A stretch of DNA of 33,997 bases, taken from assembly GCA_017412585.1 (NCBI GenBank), contig JAFPXK010000039.1, positions 1-33,997 of the forward strand, given 5' to 3'. The notes beneath the pieces were generated by a model. The model had not been told where the DNA came from. It did no database searches and was given only the letters and a program-made list of their open reading frames with translations. The DNA comes from Oscillospiraceae bacterium (GTDB lineage Bacteria; Bacillota; Clostridia; Oscillospirales; Oscillospiraceae). Positions 1 to 7,324 of this stretch are shown here, piece by piece (position 1 is the stretch's first letter; the number at the start of each line of letters is the position of its first letter). The position numbers and the translations under genes were made by a program.

Positions 1-940
1 CGCAGCCGCCGCCAGGAGAGGGGCGCCCTGGGCGGGGGTAAAGGTGCGGTCGCTGTGGTAGGCCAGCCCCAGGGCCGCCCCCAGCAGCAGGGGGGTCAGG
101 GCGATGAGGAGGTTTTGCAGCCGCTCCCGGCTCTCCGCCAGGCAGGGCAGCAGCAGCGCCGCCACCAGAAAGGCGCATTTCGCCGTGTCCACCCCGGTAT
201 ACAGCGCCAGATAGGACATGAAAAACAGCCCCGGCAATCCCAGCCACCGTTTTTTGTCCCGCAAAAGGACGCAGCCGCACAGCAGCGTGGGCAGCGCCAC
301 GCAGATCAGGCCCGCCACGCAGTCCTGGTTGCCTGCGGTGGAGAGGAACTCGGTGCTCCAGTAGTCCATGTCCTGGGGATACAGCACCGTGGCGCCCAGG
401 GTCTGGATGGCGCCGGTAAACCCGGCCAGCAGGGCCATGATAGCCAGGCCGTACACGTAGCCGTCGGTGTAAGCCCCCCAGAAGGACAGCAGCCAGAACA
501 GGGCGGCGTACAGCAGCAGGGAGAACAGCCCCTCGTACCGGCTCTGGCCCAGCCAAAGGCCGCTGTAAGGGGAGGCGATGGCGGACACCAGGGCCCAGGC
601 GGCGTAGAGCAGCAAAAAGACCTGGGGCAGCGTCACGGCCTGCCGGGCCGCGCCCCGCCCGCCGAAGCGCCCCGCCGCCAGCAGCACCAGGCAAAGACCG
701 GCGTACAGGCAGGTGGTGACGGCAAAGAGGGTGAACCGGTTTTCGGTGAGGGTGACGTAGGTCTGCGGGCTCATCATCAGAGGGAAAAGCGTCAGGATAA
801 ACAGGGCAAAGCACTGGCTGGTCGCCTCCACGGCCCGGCCGCCCGGCGGCCACGCCAGGGGCGCACCGGTGCTGTTGTACCGCAGCAGAGAGGGGGGCGG
901 CGCTTTCTTTTTCACGGAGGCTCGTTTTTTCTTCTTCATA
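1..940 (-). CDS. O-antigen ligase/Wzy-like polytopic membrane protein, 5' part only
   Basis: The frame opens with ATG at 940 and runs off the window edge, so 313 residues are visible and the C-terminus is missing. The start is a basic tail (MKKKKRASVKKK) followed by alternating hydrophobic helices, for example near residues 42-56, 70-90, 105-122, 138-153, 161-181 and 208-224. A W/Y/G-rich loop (SPYSGLWLGQSRYEGLF, about residues 123-139) and a TAGNQD loop (about 201-206) before another helix resemble the O-antigen ligase/polymerase (Wzy_C, PF04932-type) layout. Members of that family polymerise or ligate surface glycans at the outer face of the membrane. It starts 43 nt after the nadE stop on the same strand and lacks a clear SD, so it may be read through from nadE. 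The family call rests on topology and loop style; the diagnostic periplasmic loop lies outside the window. Confidence 0.6.
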
Positions 941-983
941 GGCTACGTCCAAAGCCCTTTTTGGGGCAAAATCCGAAAATAGA

Positions 984-1766
984 TCACTTTTTCTCCGGGT
1001 TATAGAAATCCGTTTCGTCGGGGATGACCATGGGCAGGCCGTTCTGGTACACCGGCAGGGTCTGGAACTTGAAGCGGCTGGCGGCGTGCTTGCGGTCGAT
1101 CTTCTCCTTTACCGCCGGGTCAACGGCGCCGCGGCGGATATACTCGTTGACGGCGTGATAGGTGAAGCCCAGGTTGTCCTCGTCCGTCAGGCCGGTGAGG
1201 CCGTCGGAGGGGGGCTTGATGAGGAACTTCTCCGGCAGGCCCAGCACCCGGCCCAGGGCGATGACCTCCTCGGTGGTGTACATGCCCAGGGGGGAGAAGG
1301 CGCCGGCGCTGTCGCCGTAAACGGTGCAGTAGCCCACCCAGTCCTCGCTGAGGTTGGAGGTGTTGATGACGATGCCGCCGTCCAGGCTCTGGGCCACGGC
1401 GTACAGCGTGGCCATGCGGATGCGGCTGGGGAGATTCACCAGCGTCTGGCGGGAGGGGGTGAGCCCCGCCTTCTCCATCTCCGCCACCACGCCGGTGACG
1501 GCGTCGTGGATGTTGATGGTGGTGTGGGGGATTTGAAGAAATGTCACCAAATCCCGGGAATAGTCGATGTCCGGCTGCACGCCGTCGGGCATCAGCACGC
1601 CGTACACGTGGTCCCGGCCGTAGGCCGCCGCCGCCAGGGCCGCCGTCACGCTGGAGTCCTTGCCGCCGGAGATGCCGATGACCGCCGTCCTGCCGCCGCA
1701 GGCCGCCATCCGCTCTGCCATCCATTCCAGCAGCCCCGCAAGCTGCTTCTGGGGGTTAAAATCCAT
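984..1766 (-). CDS. nadE: NH3-dependent NAD+ synthetase
   Basis: NadE adenylates deamido-NAD and amidates it with ammonia, the last step of NAD synthesis in the cytosol. The P-loop motif SGGKDSS sits at residues 33-39, and the later segments LVNLPSRIRMATLYAVAQ and INTSNLSEDWVGYCTVYGDSAG fit the N-type ATP pyrophosphatase fold. At 260 residues it is the short, ammonia-using form without an N-terminal glutaminase domain. I place the start at the ATG at 1766 because AAGGAGG lies 8 nt upstream. A longer in-frame version beginning at 1826 would overlap the promoter -10 box. A sigma-A-type promoter (1798-1826) lies directly upstream. The downstream membrane protein gene follows after 43 nt and is probably cotranscribed. 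Confidence 0.93.
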   Translation of the reverse strand: MDFNPQKQLAGLLEWMAERMAACGGRTAVIGISGGKDSSVTAALAAAAYGRDHVYGVLMPDGVQPDIDYSRDLVTFLQIPHTTINIHDAVTGVVAEMEKAGLTPSRQTLVNLPSRIRMATLYAVAQSLDGGIVINTSNLSEDWVGYCTVYGDSAGAFSPLGMYTTEEVIALGRVLGLPEKFLIKPPSDGLTGLTDEDNLGFTYHAVNEYIRRGAVDPAVKEKIDRKHAASRFKFQTLPVYQNGLPMVIPDETDFYNPEKK

Positions 1767-1797
1767 GTTGCCCGCCTCCTTGGTGTTGTTGGGATTC

Positions 1798-1826
1798 ATT
1801 ATAATGGATTTTGGGGCAAAAGGCAA
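1798..1826 (-). promoter_or_regulatory. sigma-A-type promoter of nadE
   Basis: On the minus strand TTGCCT (1826-1821) and a perfect TATAAT (1803-1798) are separated by 17 bp, about 32 nt upstream of the chosen nadE start. Confidence 0.75.
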
Positions 1827-1863
1827 CGATAAACGGGGCTGGAGAACGGTATCGTCACCATTC

Positions 1864-1935
1864 GTAGGGGCGATTCACGAATCGCCCGAGACCAGAATAG
1901 CGACCGCCGCCAAGGGCGGGTGGATGGAAAACGGT
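1864..1935. repeat. Two-hairpin repeat (GTAGGGGC palindrome plus CCGCCAAGGCGGG hairpin)
   Basis: GTAG followed by the palindrome GGGCGATTCACGAATCGCCC, then about 20 nt, then a second small hairpin around CCGCCAAGGGCGGG and the tail TGGATGG. The same two-part layout recurs at 2194-2252, 11839-11903 (inverted), 17288-17351 (inverted) and several times after 33478. Confidence 0.8.
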
Positions 1936-1949
1936 ATTGACAACGGTGC

Positions 1950-2035
1950 GTAGGGGCGGGGCTTACCCCAAGGGCACTGGCTCCACCAACTGCTCATTCT
2001 TCGCAGGGTGTCGCTGGCGCTGCTCCGCCCGATGC
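1950..2035. repeat. GTAGGGGCGGGGC palindrome carrying a 55-nt module in its loop
   Basis: The arms GTAGGGGCGGGGCTT and CTGCTCCGCCC are those of the simple palindrome at 33656-33680. Here they are separated by a 55-nt segment (1965-2019) that also occurs inside the 227-bp repeats at 21843-21897 and 26861-26915. The segment appears to have been inserted into, or exchanged with, the palindrome loop. Confidence 0.7.
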
Positions 2036-2055
2036 CCCGGTGGTGAACGAAAAGA

Positions 2056-2165
2056 GGGCGGAGCAGAGCCCCGCCCCTACGGAAAACACCGAATCCACCC
2101 TCAACCAACGATACCTTTCATATCATCGTCGCCGCGCCAGCGGGCGCTTCATGAAGCGCCCCTAC
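2056..2165. repeat. Two more GTAGGGGC-family palindromes, inverted
   Basis: 2056-2080 is GGGCGGAGCAGAGCCCCGCCC ending in CTAC; 2142-2165 is GGGCGCTTCATGAAGCGCCC followed by CTAC. Both are the reverse orientation of the GTAGGGGC family. Confidence 0.75.
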
Positions 2166-2193
2166 GGAAATAACCGATACCTGCGGTTACATT

Positions 2194-2252
2194 GTAGGGG
2201 CGATTCACGAATCGCCCGCGAACAGGCGACGATTACCGCCAAGGGCGGGTGA
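2194..2252. repeat. Two-hairpin repeat, direct copy of 1864-1935 type
   Basis: Same GATTCACGAATC palindrome preceded by GTAG, followed 20 nt later by ACCGCCAAGGGCGGGTGAATG. Confidence 0.8.
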
Positions 2253-2279
2253 ATGCCGAAACAAAACAACAACCGCCCC

Positions 2280-2410
2280 GCCTTCCCCCACGGGGGGAAG
2301 GTGTCAGCGAAGCTGACGGATGAGGGGGCGTTTTTGCGGAAAGTTGCCGGTAGTCGCCCCCTCATCCGTCACGGCCTGCGGCCGTGCCACCTTCCCCCCA
2401 AGGGGAAGGC
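2280..2410. repeat. Short form of MITE-like element with about 55-bp inverted ends
   Basis: The left end runs GCCTTCCCC...GGGGGGAAGG, a small GTCAGCGAAGCTGAC hairpin, then GGATGAGGGGGCG. The right end is the inverse, with a CACGGCCTGCGGCCGTG hairpin in the middle. They enclose a short core (TTTTTGCGGAAAGTTGCCGG) shared with the elements at 5633-5771, 4194-4397 and 17019-17261. There is no coding capacity. An extra half unit (GCCTTCCCCCCAAGGGGAAGGC) lies at 2437-2458. Confidence 0.75.
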
Positions 2411-2519
2411 GGGGCGATAAGATAAAACTTTTCATAGCCTTCCCCCCAAGGGGAAGGCGGGGCGATATTGTGCCCCTCCGCAACCAACCATACCTTTCAT
2501 CAAACCCCCGCCGTTTTCC

Positions 2520-2543
2520 GGGCGCTTCATGAAGCGCCCCTAC
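2520..2543. repeat. GTAGGGGC-family palindrome, inverted
   Basis: GGGCGCTTCATGAAGCGCCC followed by CTAC. Upstream, at about 2579-2600, lies a CGCGCAGCGGACACC fragment that recurs near 5608, 11440 and 25700. Apart from repeats I see nothing else in 1831-2630. Confidence 0.75.
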
Positions 2544-2625
2544 AAAGAATCCATACCTATTTCACCGTTTCCAATCCCTCCGCGCAGCGGACACCTTTTC
2601 TCTTCCCTTTTCCCTCTTCACTTTT

Positions 2626-2658
2626 CACTGAAAAAAGCACCCCTTTCGGGGTGCTTTT
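2626..2658 (-). terminator. Rho-independent terminator of glyQS
   Basis: On the minus strand an 11-bp stem AAAAGCACCCC/GGGGTGCTTTT with a GAAA tetraloop is followed by a U tract. It starts 17 nt after the glyQS stop codon. Confidence 0.85.
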
Positions 2659-2674
2659 CCCGTTATAAAACCGA

Positions 2675-4099
2675 TCAGTACGCCAGCTTCTCCCGCAGGT
2701 ACTCCTTCAGCTGGCTGATGGGGATGCGCACCTGCTCCATGGTGTCACGCTCCCGGACGGTGACGCAGCCGGCGCCGGCCTTCTCCTCGTCGCCCACGGT
2801 GTCGAAGTCCACGGTGATGCAGTAGGGGGTGCCGATCTCGTCCTCACGGCGATACCGCTTGCCGATGGAGCCGGTCTCGTCGAAGTCCACCATGTAATCC
2901 TTGGCAAGGTCGGCGTACACCTCCCGGGCCTTGTCGCTGAGCTTCTTGCTCAGGGGCAGCACGGCGCACTTGAAGGGGGCCAGGGCGGGGTGGAGGTGCA
3001 GCACCACCCGGACGTCGTTCTTGGCCTCGTCCACCACTTCCTCGTCGTAGGCCTCCACCAGGAAGGCCAGCACCACACGGTCGGCGCCCAGGGAGGGCTC
3101 CACCACGTAGGGCACATAGCGCTCGTTGGTCTCGGGGTCGAAGTAGGTCATATCCACGCCGGAGGTCTCCATGTGGCGGGTCAGGTCGTAGTTGGTACGG
3201 TCGGCCACGCCCCACAGCTCGCCCCAGCCGAAGGGGAACATAAACTCAAAGTCGGTGGTGGCCTTGGAGTAGAAGCTCAGCTCCTCCGGGTCGTGGTCCC
3301 GCAGCCGCAGATCCTCGTCCCGCATGTTCAGCCCCAGCAGCCACTGGTGGCAGAACTCACGCCAGTAGGCAAACCACTCCAGGTCGGTGTCGGGCTTGCA
3401 GAAGAACTCCAGCTCCATCTGCTCAAACTCCCGGGTGCGGAAGGTGAAGTTGCCGGGGGTGATCTCGTTGCGGAAGCTCTTGCCGATCTGGCACACGCCG
3501 AAGGGCAGCTTGCGGCGGGTGGTGCGCTGGACGTTATTGAAGTTGACGAAGATGCCCTGGGCCGTCTCCGGGCGGAGATAGACGGTGTTCTTGGCGTCCT
3601 CGGTGACGCCCTGGAAGGTCTTGAACATCAGGTTGAACTGGCGGATATCGGTGAAATTATGCTTGCCGCAGGTGGGGCAGGGGATGGCCTTTTCACGGAT
3701 GAAATCCCCCATCTCCTGCTGGGAGAAGGCGTCGATGGGCTTGTCCAGGGTGACGCCGTTCTGGGCGCACCAGTCCTCGATCACCTTGTCGGCCCGGAAC
3801 CGCTCGTGGCACTCCTTGCAGTCCATCAGCGGGTCGCTGAAGCCGCCCAGATGGCCGCTGGCCACCCAGGTCTGGGGGTTCATGAGGATGGCGGAGTCCT
3901 GGCCCACGTTGTAGGGATTCTCCTGGACGAACTTCTTCCACCAGGCCTTTTTCACGTTGTTTTTCAGCTCCACGCCCAGGGGGCCGTAGTCCCAGGTGTT
4001 GGCCAGGCCGCCGTAAATCTCGCTGCCGGCGAAGATGAAGCCCCGGTTTTTGCACAGGGCCACGATCTTGTCCATGGTCTTTTCGGTGTTTTTCAGCAT
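2675..4099 (-). CDS. glyQS: Glycyl-tRNA synthetase, single-chain dimeric type
   Basis: A class II synthetase of 474 residues that charges tRNA-Gly in the cytosol. It is the eukaryote/archaeal-like homodimeric form used by many Firmicutes. Motif 1 begins in [18 protein letters not shown] (about 26-43). Two zinc-type cysteine pairs, CKEC (94-97) and CPTC (141-144), lie in the insertion. RPETAQGIF (about 176-184) and the motif 2 segment [10 protein letters not shown] (about 209-218) are intact, and the C-terminal anticodon-binding domain follows. AAGGAG lies 9 nt before the ATG. Control is probably through the T-box leader at 4505-4669, although about 400 bp of repeat DNA separates them. An AT-rich stretch (4121-4160) containing ATACAATAC might supply a second start site. 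Confidence 0.96.
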   Translation of the reverse strand: MLKNTEKTMDKIVALCKNRGFIFAGSEIYGGLANTWDYGPLGVELKNNVKKAWWKKFVQENPYNVGQDSAILMNPQTWVASGHLGGFSDPLMDCKECHERFRADKVIEDWCAQNGVTLDKPIDAFSQQEMGDFIREKAIPCPTCGKHNFTDIRQFNLMFKTFQGVTEDAKNTVYLRPETAQGIFVNFNNVQRTTRRKLPFGVCQIGKSFRNEITPGNFTFRTREFEQMELEFFCKPDTDLEWFAYWREFCHQWLLGLNMRDEDLRLRDHDPEELSFYSKATTDFEFMFPFGWGELWGVADRTNYDLTRHMETSGVDMTYFDPETNERYVPYVVEPSLGADRVVLAFLVEAYDEEVVDEAKNDVRVVLHLHPALAPFKCAVLPLSKKLSDKAREVYADLAKDYMVDFDETGSIGKRYRREDEIGTPYCITVDFDTVGDEEKAGAGCVTVRERDTMEQVRIPISQLKEYLREKLAY

Positions 4100-4193
4100 G
4101 TGTACGCTCTCCTTTTGATAATGTATTGTATTATTTTAATGAAATATTACGGGTGGTAATAGAAAGTGGGGGAAAATCGCCAAGGACGGGTGA

Positions 4194-4397
4194 GATGAGG
4201 GGGCGTCTACCGGAAACTTTCCGCGAAATCTCGTGCTCTCGTTGCGGCAAACCGATTTCCAGACCCTTCGGGCCGTGAAAATCGGGCCGCTGCCTTGCGG
4301 CGGGCACGCTTCATCCGCCACAGGCGGCGCTGTGCCCGCACGCCCCCTCATCCGCCCCAGTTTGCGAACTGGGGTACCTTCCCCCCAGGGGGAAGGC
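4194..4397. repeat. Long form of the MITE-like element
   Basis: It begins GATGAGGGGGCG, carries the core CTACCGGAAACTTTCCGCG and about 110 bp of extra sequence absent from the short forms, and ends CGCCCCCTCATCC...CCTTCCCCCC...GGAAGGC. The extra block is nearly identical, inverted, to that in 17019-17261. It sits between glyQS and its apparent T-box leader. Confidence 0.75.
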
Positions 4398-4423
4398 TGT
4401 GAAAAGTTTTATCTTATCGCCCT

Positions 4424-4479
4424 GCCTTCCCCTTGGGGGGAAGGTGGCACGGCCGCAGGCCGTGACGGATGAGGGGGCG
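4424..4479. repeat. Single end-unit of the MITE-like family
   Basis: GCCTTCCCC...GGGGAAGG, the hairpin CACGGCCGCAGGCCGTG, then GGATGAGGGGGCG, without a matching inverted partner on its right. A small CGCCAAGGGCGGGGG hairpin follows at 4485-4500. Confidence 0.75.
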
Positions 4480-4504
4480 ATGATCGCCAAGGGCGGGGGA
4501 ATGT

Positions 4505-4541
4505 AAAAAAACGCCCCGCGCCCCGAATGGGACGCAGGGCG
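4505..4541 (-). terminator. Terminator of the T-box leader
   Basis: On the minus strand a 13-bp stem CGCCCTGCGTCCC/GGGGCGCGGGGCG (two G-U pairs), loop ATTC, runs into seven U. It directly follows the T-box sequence, as expected for attenuation. Confidence 0.85.
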
Positions 4542-4669
4542 AATCGTACACGATCCGTGGTTCCACCTGCATTTAGCTGACGCCACACTCTTGCGCCTTA
4601 ACGCGGCTCCACGGCGGGCATTGCCTCCCGCGGCTCCGGGGCGCCACCCCCATCACAGCCTTTACACGG
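4505..4669 (-). ncRNA. T-box riboswitch leader, probably glycine-responsive for glyQS
   Basis: The minus strand carries GCAGGTGGAACCACGG (4570-4555), which matches the T-box antiterminator consensus (GGTGGNACCRCG) closely, followed 15 nt later by a strong terminator. Upstream, a GC-rich stretch with a GCGGG/CCCGC hairpin could form a compact Stem I. At about 160 nt it is short, as reported for glycine T-boxes that lack Stem II. T-boxes sense uncharged tRNA and allow read-through into synthetase genes. The next minus-strand gene is glyQS, so glycine is the inferred ligand. I could not assign the specifier triplet with certainty; several GGC triplets are present. Roughly 400 nt of repeats separate the leader from the gene. 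Confidence 0.7.
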
Positions 4670-4674
4670 TGAAC

Positions 4675-4703
4675 AGAATATCATCTTTTCCCGCCGCCGT
4701 CAA
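4675..4703 (-). promoter_or_regulatory. Promoter of the T-box leader
   Basis: Minus-strand TTGACG (4703-4698), 17-bp spacer, TATTCT (4680-4675). Transcription would begin near 4668, just before the T-box leader. Confidence 0.7.
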
Positions 4704-4713
4704 GGGTGATTTT

Positions 4714-5514
4714 TCAGCCGTTCCAGCTCACCGGCATGACCTCCCCCAGGCTGCCGCCCGCGTCCACCGTCAGGCGGTACAGGGGGGAGAGGGTTTCGCC
4801 GCCGTCCTGGGCGGCTTTGGTGACGCGGTGGGCGGTGAGGGTCCAGCTTTGGGTCAGTACGTCGTAGCGGCCGTAAACGGCCACGTCCTCGCCCCTGGCG
4901 TCATCGGGCCAGGCATCGGCGGCCAGGGTACGGGCCTCGTCCAGGCTCATGCAGTCCGCCCCCACCTCCGCCGTCAGCACGCATTCCAAAATGGTGTCCC
5001 GGTTTTCCGCCCAGAAGTCGGCGGGCAGGTAGGCGGTGGCTACGTAGTCGCCTGGCACGTTCTTGCGGATGATAGTGACCATGATGTGGTCGCCGCTGTC
5101 CTCGGTGGCCAGGGTGGCGATTTCACCGGTGGTCTGGGAGGCCACCTCCGAGAAGGTGACGCCGGTGCCGCACATGCCGAAGCCCTGAAGCCAGCATTGG
5201 AAGGAGATGGCGCAGTCGCCCGCCCGGTCTTCGGGGTAGAACGCCACCCCGGCGGCGGTGGGCGGCACGCTGTCGTCCTGGGGGGCTGCCTCCCAGGCCC
5301 AGCCCTGGGGCAGGGTCAGGTTGATGGACACGGCGTCGCCCCAGCGGTAGTCCACGGTGTCCCCGGCGGGGTAGGCGGGGTCGGCCTCCACGATTTCAAT
5401 GGGGGTGACGGTGTCGAAGGGGGCGGCGGTTTTGGTTTCGTTTGTGGTTTCATGGGCCCCGCCGCAGCCGGTGAGCAGCGCGGCGCACAGCACCAGGGGA
5501 AGCAAACGTTTCAT
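4714..5514 (-). CDS. Uncharacterised lipoprotein
   Basis: A 266-residue protein of unknown function. The N-terminus MKRLLPLVLCAALLTGCGG is a textbook lipoprotein signal peptide with lipobox LTGC, so the mature protein should be lipid-anchored on the outer face of the membrane. The start at 5514 is set by GGAGG 8 nt upstream; longer in-frame versions add a proline-rich stretch that would hide the signal peptide. After a short T-rich linker the mature part has alternating beta-like segments and two pairs of cysteines around CAISFQCWLQGFGMCG. I recognise no named domain. The gene ends about 10 nt before the T-box promoter -35 box and appears to be monocistronic. No strong terminator follows it. 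Confidence 0.75.
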   Translation of the reverse strand: MKRLLPLVLCAALLTGCGGAHETTNETKTAAPFDTVTPIEIVEADPAYPAGDTVDYRWGDAVSINLTLPQGWAWEAAPQDDSVPPTAAGVAFYPEDRAGDCAISFQCWLQGFGMCGTGVTFSEVASQTTGEIATLATEDSGDHIMVTIIRKNVPGDYVATAYLPADFWAENRDTILECVLTAEVGADCMSLDEARTLAADAWPDDARGEDVAVYGRYDVLTQSWTLTAHRVTKAAQDGGETLSPLYRLTVDAGGSLGEVMPVSWNG

Positions 5515-5632
5515 GGTCAGCACCTCCGAAATGGTTTTGGTATCCATTGGACGGCGAGGGAGGGGGAAAGGTTCCCGAGAGAAAGGAGAAGAGGGAGGAG
5601 AAACGGTGTCCACTGCGCGGACGGATAAAATA

Positions 5633-5771
5633 GCCTTCCCCTTGGGGGGAAGGTGGCACGGCCCAACGGGCCGTGACGGATGAGGGGGCGATTTTGCGGA
5701 AAGTTGCCGGTTGTCGCCCCCTCATTCCCCCCAGTGTGCGCACTGGGGTACCTTCCCCCCGAGGGGAAGGC
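5633..5771. repeat. Short form of the MITE-like element
   Basis: Inverted ends GCCTTCCCC...GGATGAGGGGGCG and CGCCCCCTCATTCC...GGGGAAGGC surround the core ATTTTGCGGAAAGTTGCCGG. The two inner hairpins differ in sequence (CACGGCCCAACGGGCCGTG on the left, CCCAGTGTGCGCACTGGG on the right), yet both remain self-complementary. The remainder of 5515-5864 holds only a CACTGCGCGGAC fragment and the rpsT terminator. Confidence 0.75.
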
Positions 5772-5820
5772 AGGGATGTTTACGTTCCCGTTTTCCATTC
5801 ACCCGCCCCTTTCCGCGCAA

Positions 5821-5852
5821 AAATAAAACGGACACCTTCTCAGGTGTCCGTT
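5821..5852 (-). terminator. Terminator of rpsT
   Basis: Minus-strand 10-bp stem ACGGACACCT/AGGTGTCCGT with a GAGA loop and a following U-rich tract, 12 nt after the rpsT stop. Confidence 0.88.
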
Positions 5853-5864
5853 GGTTTGGTTTCC

Positions 5865-6131
5865 TTATTCGCCAACCTTGTTGAGCTGCAGAGTCAGAGC
5901 GCTCTTCTTGTGGGCCGCGTTATTCTTGTGCAGCAGACCCTTGGCGGCGGCCTTATCGATCGCCTTCACTGCGACTTTATAAGTGCCCTCGGCCTTGGTG
6001 CGATCGCCGTCAACGGCAGCAGCCTCGAACTTCTTGATAGCAGTCTTCAGTGCGGACTTTTGGGCCTTGTTGCGCTCGTTGCGAACCTCTGCCACCAGAA
6101 CACGCTTCTTAGCAGACTTGATATTCGGCAA
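5865..6131 (-). CDS. rpsT: 30S ribosomal protein S20
   Basis: S20 binds 16S rRNA in the body of the small subunit. The protein begins with the family hallmark PNIKSAKKRV and continues through NERNKAQKSALKTAIKKF and GLLHKNNAAHKKSALTLQLN, all basic helical segments. I choose the TTG at 6131 as the start, giving 88 residues: GGGGAGG lies 8 nt upstream of it, whereas the more upstream in-frame GTG (6140) overlaps the SD and could not be used. A TTG start is notable because an inefficient start codon is part of S20 autoregulation in other bacteria. The promoter is at 6195-6223 and the terminator at 5821-5852, so this is a single-gene unit divergent from gpr. Confidence 0.95.
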   Translation of the reverse strand: MPNIKSAKKRVLVAEVRNERNKAQKSALKTAIKKFEAAAVDGDRTKAEGTYKVAVKAIDKAAAKGLLHKNNAAHKKSALTLQLNKVGE

Positions 6132-6194
6132 ACCAAACACCTCCCCGAACTGGATTTTGCACCGGGAATGAATTAAACTCCCATGCAGGATGAT

Positions 6195-6223
6195 ATTTTA
6201 GCATCGTTGCCCAAAAAATGCAA
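6195..6223 (-). promoter_or_regulatory. Promoter of rpsT
   Basis: Minus-strand TTGCAT (6223-6218), 17-bp spacer, TAAAAT (6200-6195), about 64 nt before the start codon. Confidence 0.7.
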
Positions 6224-6254
6224 GCACTTTTTACTGATTTCACCCTGTTTTTTC

Positions 6255-6283
6255 GCATATTTTTGCGTCCCTTTGCCAGACTA
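6255..6283 (+). promoter_or_regulatory. Possible forespore (sigma-F/G-type) promoter of gpr
   Basis: GCATA (6255-6259), 17-bp spacer, CAGACTA (6277-6283) is close to the sigma-G pattern (GNATA, CATACTA; one mismatch in the -10). It lies 50 nt upstream of gpr, which is under forespore sigma factors in Bacillus. The match is by eye and weak on its own. Confidence 0.35.
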
Positions 6284-6332
6284 TAACAGACACACAATAT
6301 TTAGTGCTTTTCATAAGGAGATGACCACAAAA

Positions 6333-7196
6333 ATGCAGCGTGGGCGCAGCGATCTGGCGTTGGAGGCGGCGGAAAATCTGGGGTTTGGCACGGCGAAATG
6401 GCGGGAGCTGTCCGGGGTGACGGCGGTGGAGAGCCGGCGGCAGGGCTACGCCGTCACCGCCATCACGGTGGCCTCGGCCCGTGCGTCGGCGGCGCTGGAC
6501 AAGCCTGTGGGCCGGTACGTCACCATCGACCTGCGGCCCTATTTCCGCCGGGAGGCCGGGTTCTTCCCCCGGGCGGCGGCGTGTGTGGCGGCGGAGCTGC
6601 GGGCCCTTTTGCCGGGTAACGTGGGCCGGCGGCCGGTGCTGGTGGCGGGACTGGGCAACGGCTCCATGGCGGCGGACGCCATGGGCCCCACGGCGGTGGG
6701 CAGCCTGCTGGTGACCCGGCACATGGTCCGCTCCGCCCCCCGGCAGTTCGGCACCTTTACGCCGGTGGCGGCCCTGTGCCCCGGGGTGCTGGGCCAGAGC
6801 GGCATGGAGACGCTGGAGACGGTGCGGGCGGTGGTGCGGGAGATCTGCCCCGGGGCGGTGGTGGTCATCGACGCCCTGGCGGCGGCGGGCCGGGACAGGC
6901 TGTGCGCCACGGTGCAGCTCAGCGACGTGGGGCTCGCCCCCGGCAGCGGCGTGGGCAACCACCGCCTGGCCCTGACGGAGGACACCCTGGGGGTGCCGGT
7001 GGCGGCGGTGGGGGTGCCCACGGTGATGGACGCGGCCCACCTCTGCCCCCAGGGGGAGGGGGAGGCGCCCCTGTTCCTCACCCCCCGGGACATCGACAGC
7101 CGGGTGCGGGAGCTGGGACGCATCGTGGGCTACGGCGTCACCCTGGCGCTGCAGCCCCAGCTCACCATCGAGGACATCACGGGGCTGCTGGGGTAA
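6333..7196 (+). CDS. gpr: Germination protease GPR (spore protease)
   Basis: GPR cleaves small acid-soluble spore proteins at germination; it is an aspartate protease (family A25) made in the forespore. Conserved blocks are SDLALE near the N-terminus, GLGNGSMAADAMGP (107-119, with the first catalytic Asp at 115), PGVLGQSGMET (150-160), VIDALAAAG (178-186, second Asp at 180), VQLSDVGLAPGSGVGN and VPVAAVGVPTVMDA. The AAGGAGATGA SD ends 8 nt before the ATG at 6333; an ATG at 6321 touches the SD and is less likely. The protein is 287 residues, shorter than the roughly 370 of Bacillus. Only about five residues precede the SDLALE block, so the inhibitory propeptide known from Bacillus is largely missing. 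It stands alone, divergent from rpsT. Confidence 0.92.
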   Translation: MQRGRSDLALEAAENLGFGTAKWRELSGVTAVESRRQGYAVTAITVASARASAALDKPVGRYVTIDLRPYFRREAGFFPRAAACVAAELRALLPGNVGRRPVLVAGLGNGSMAADAMGPTAVGSLLVTRHMVRSAPRQFGTFTPVAALCPGVLGQSGMETLETVRAVVREICPGAVVVIDALAAAGRDRLCATVQLSDVGLAPGSGVGNHRLALTEDTLGVPVAAVGVPTVMDAAHLCPQGEGEAPLFLTPRDIDSRVRELGRIVGYGVTLALQPQLTIEDITGLLG

Positions 7197-7324
7197 GGGG
7201 AAAAATAATGAATACGGAATCATGAATCATTGCGGTGACCGCCGCGCGGATTCATTTTAATCATGCCGCGGCGAAAACCATTTTCCCACCCGTCCGGCCT
7301 TGGGCGATGGCCGCCGGCGGGCAG

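Noticed and set aside
55..1005. Plus-strand frame of 316 codons at the left edge
   Set aside because: Q/G/R-rich composition without an SD; the minus strand encodes a coherent polytopic membrane protein starting at 940.
1864..2543. CRISPR array
   Set aside because: Repeats are palindromic, unevenly spaced, in both orientations and of several kinds; there are no regular unique spacers and no cas genes.
4206..4340. Possible gene inside the long MITE-like form
   Set aside because: A frame with SLRQTDFQTLR is open in both long copies, but it has no SD and spans palindromic DNA; it looks incidental to the repeat.
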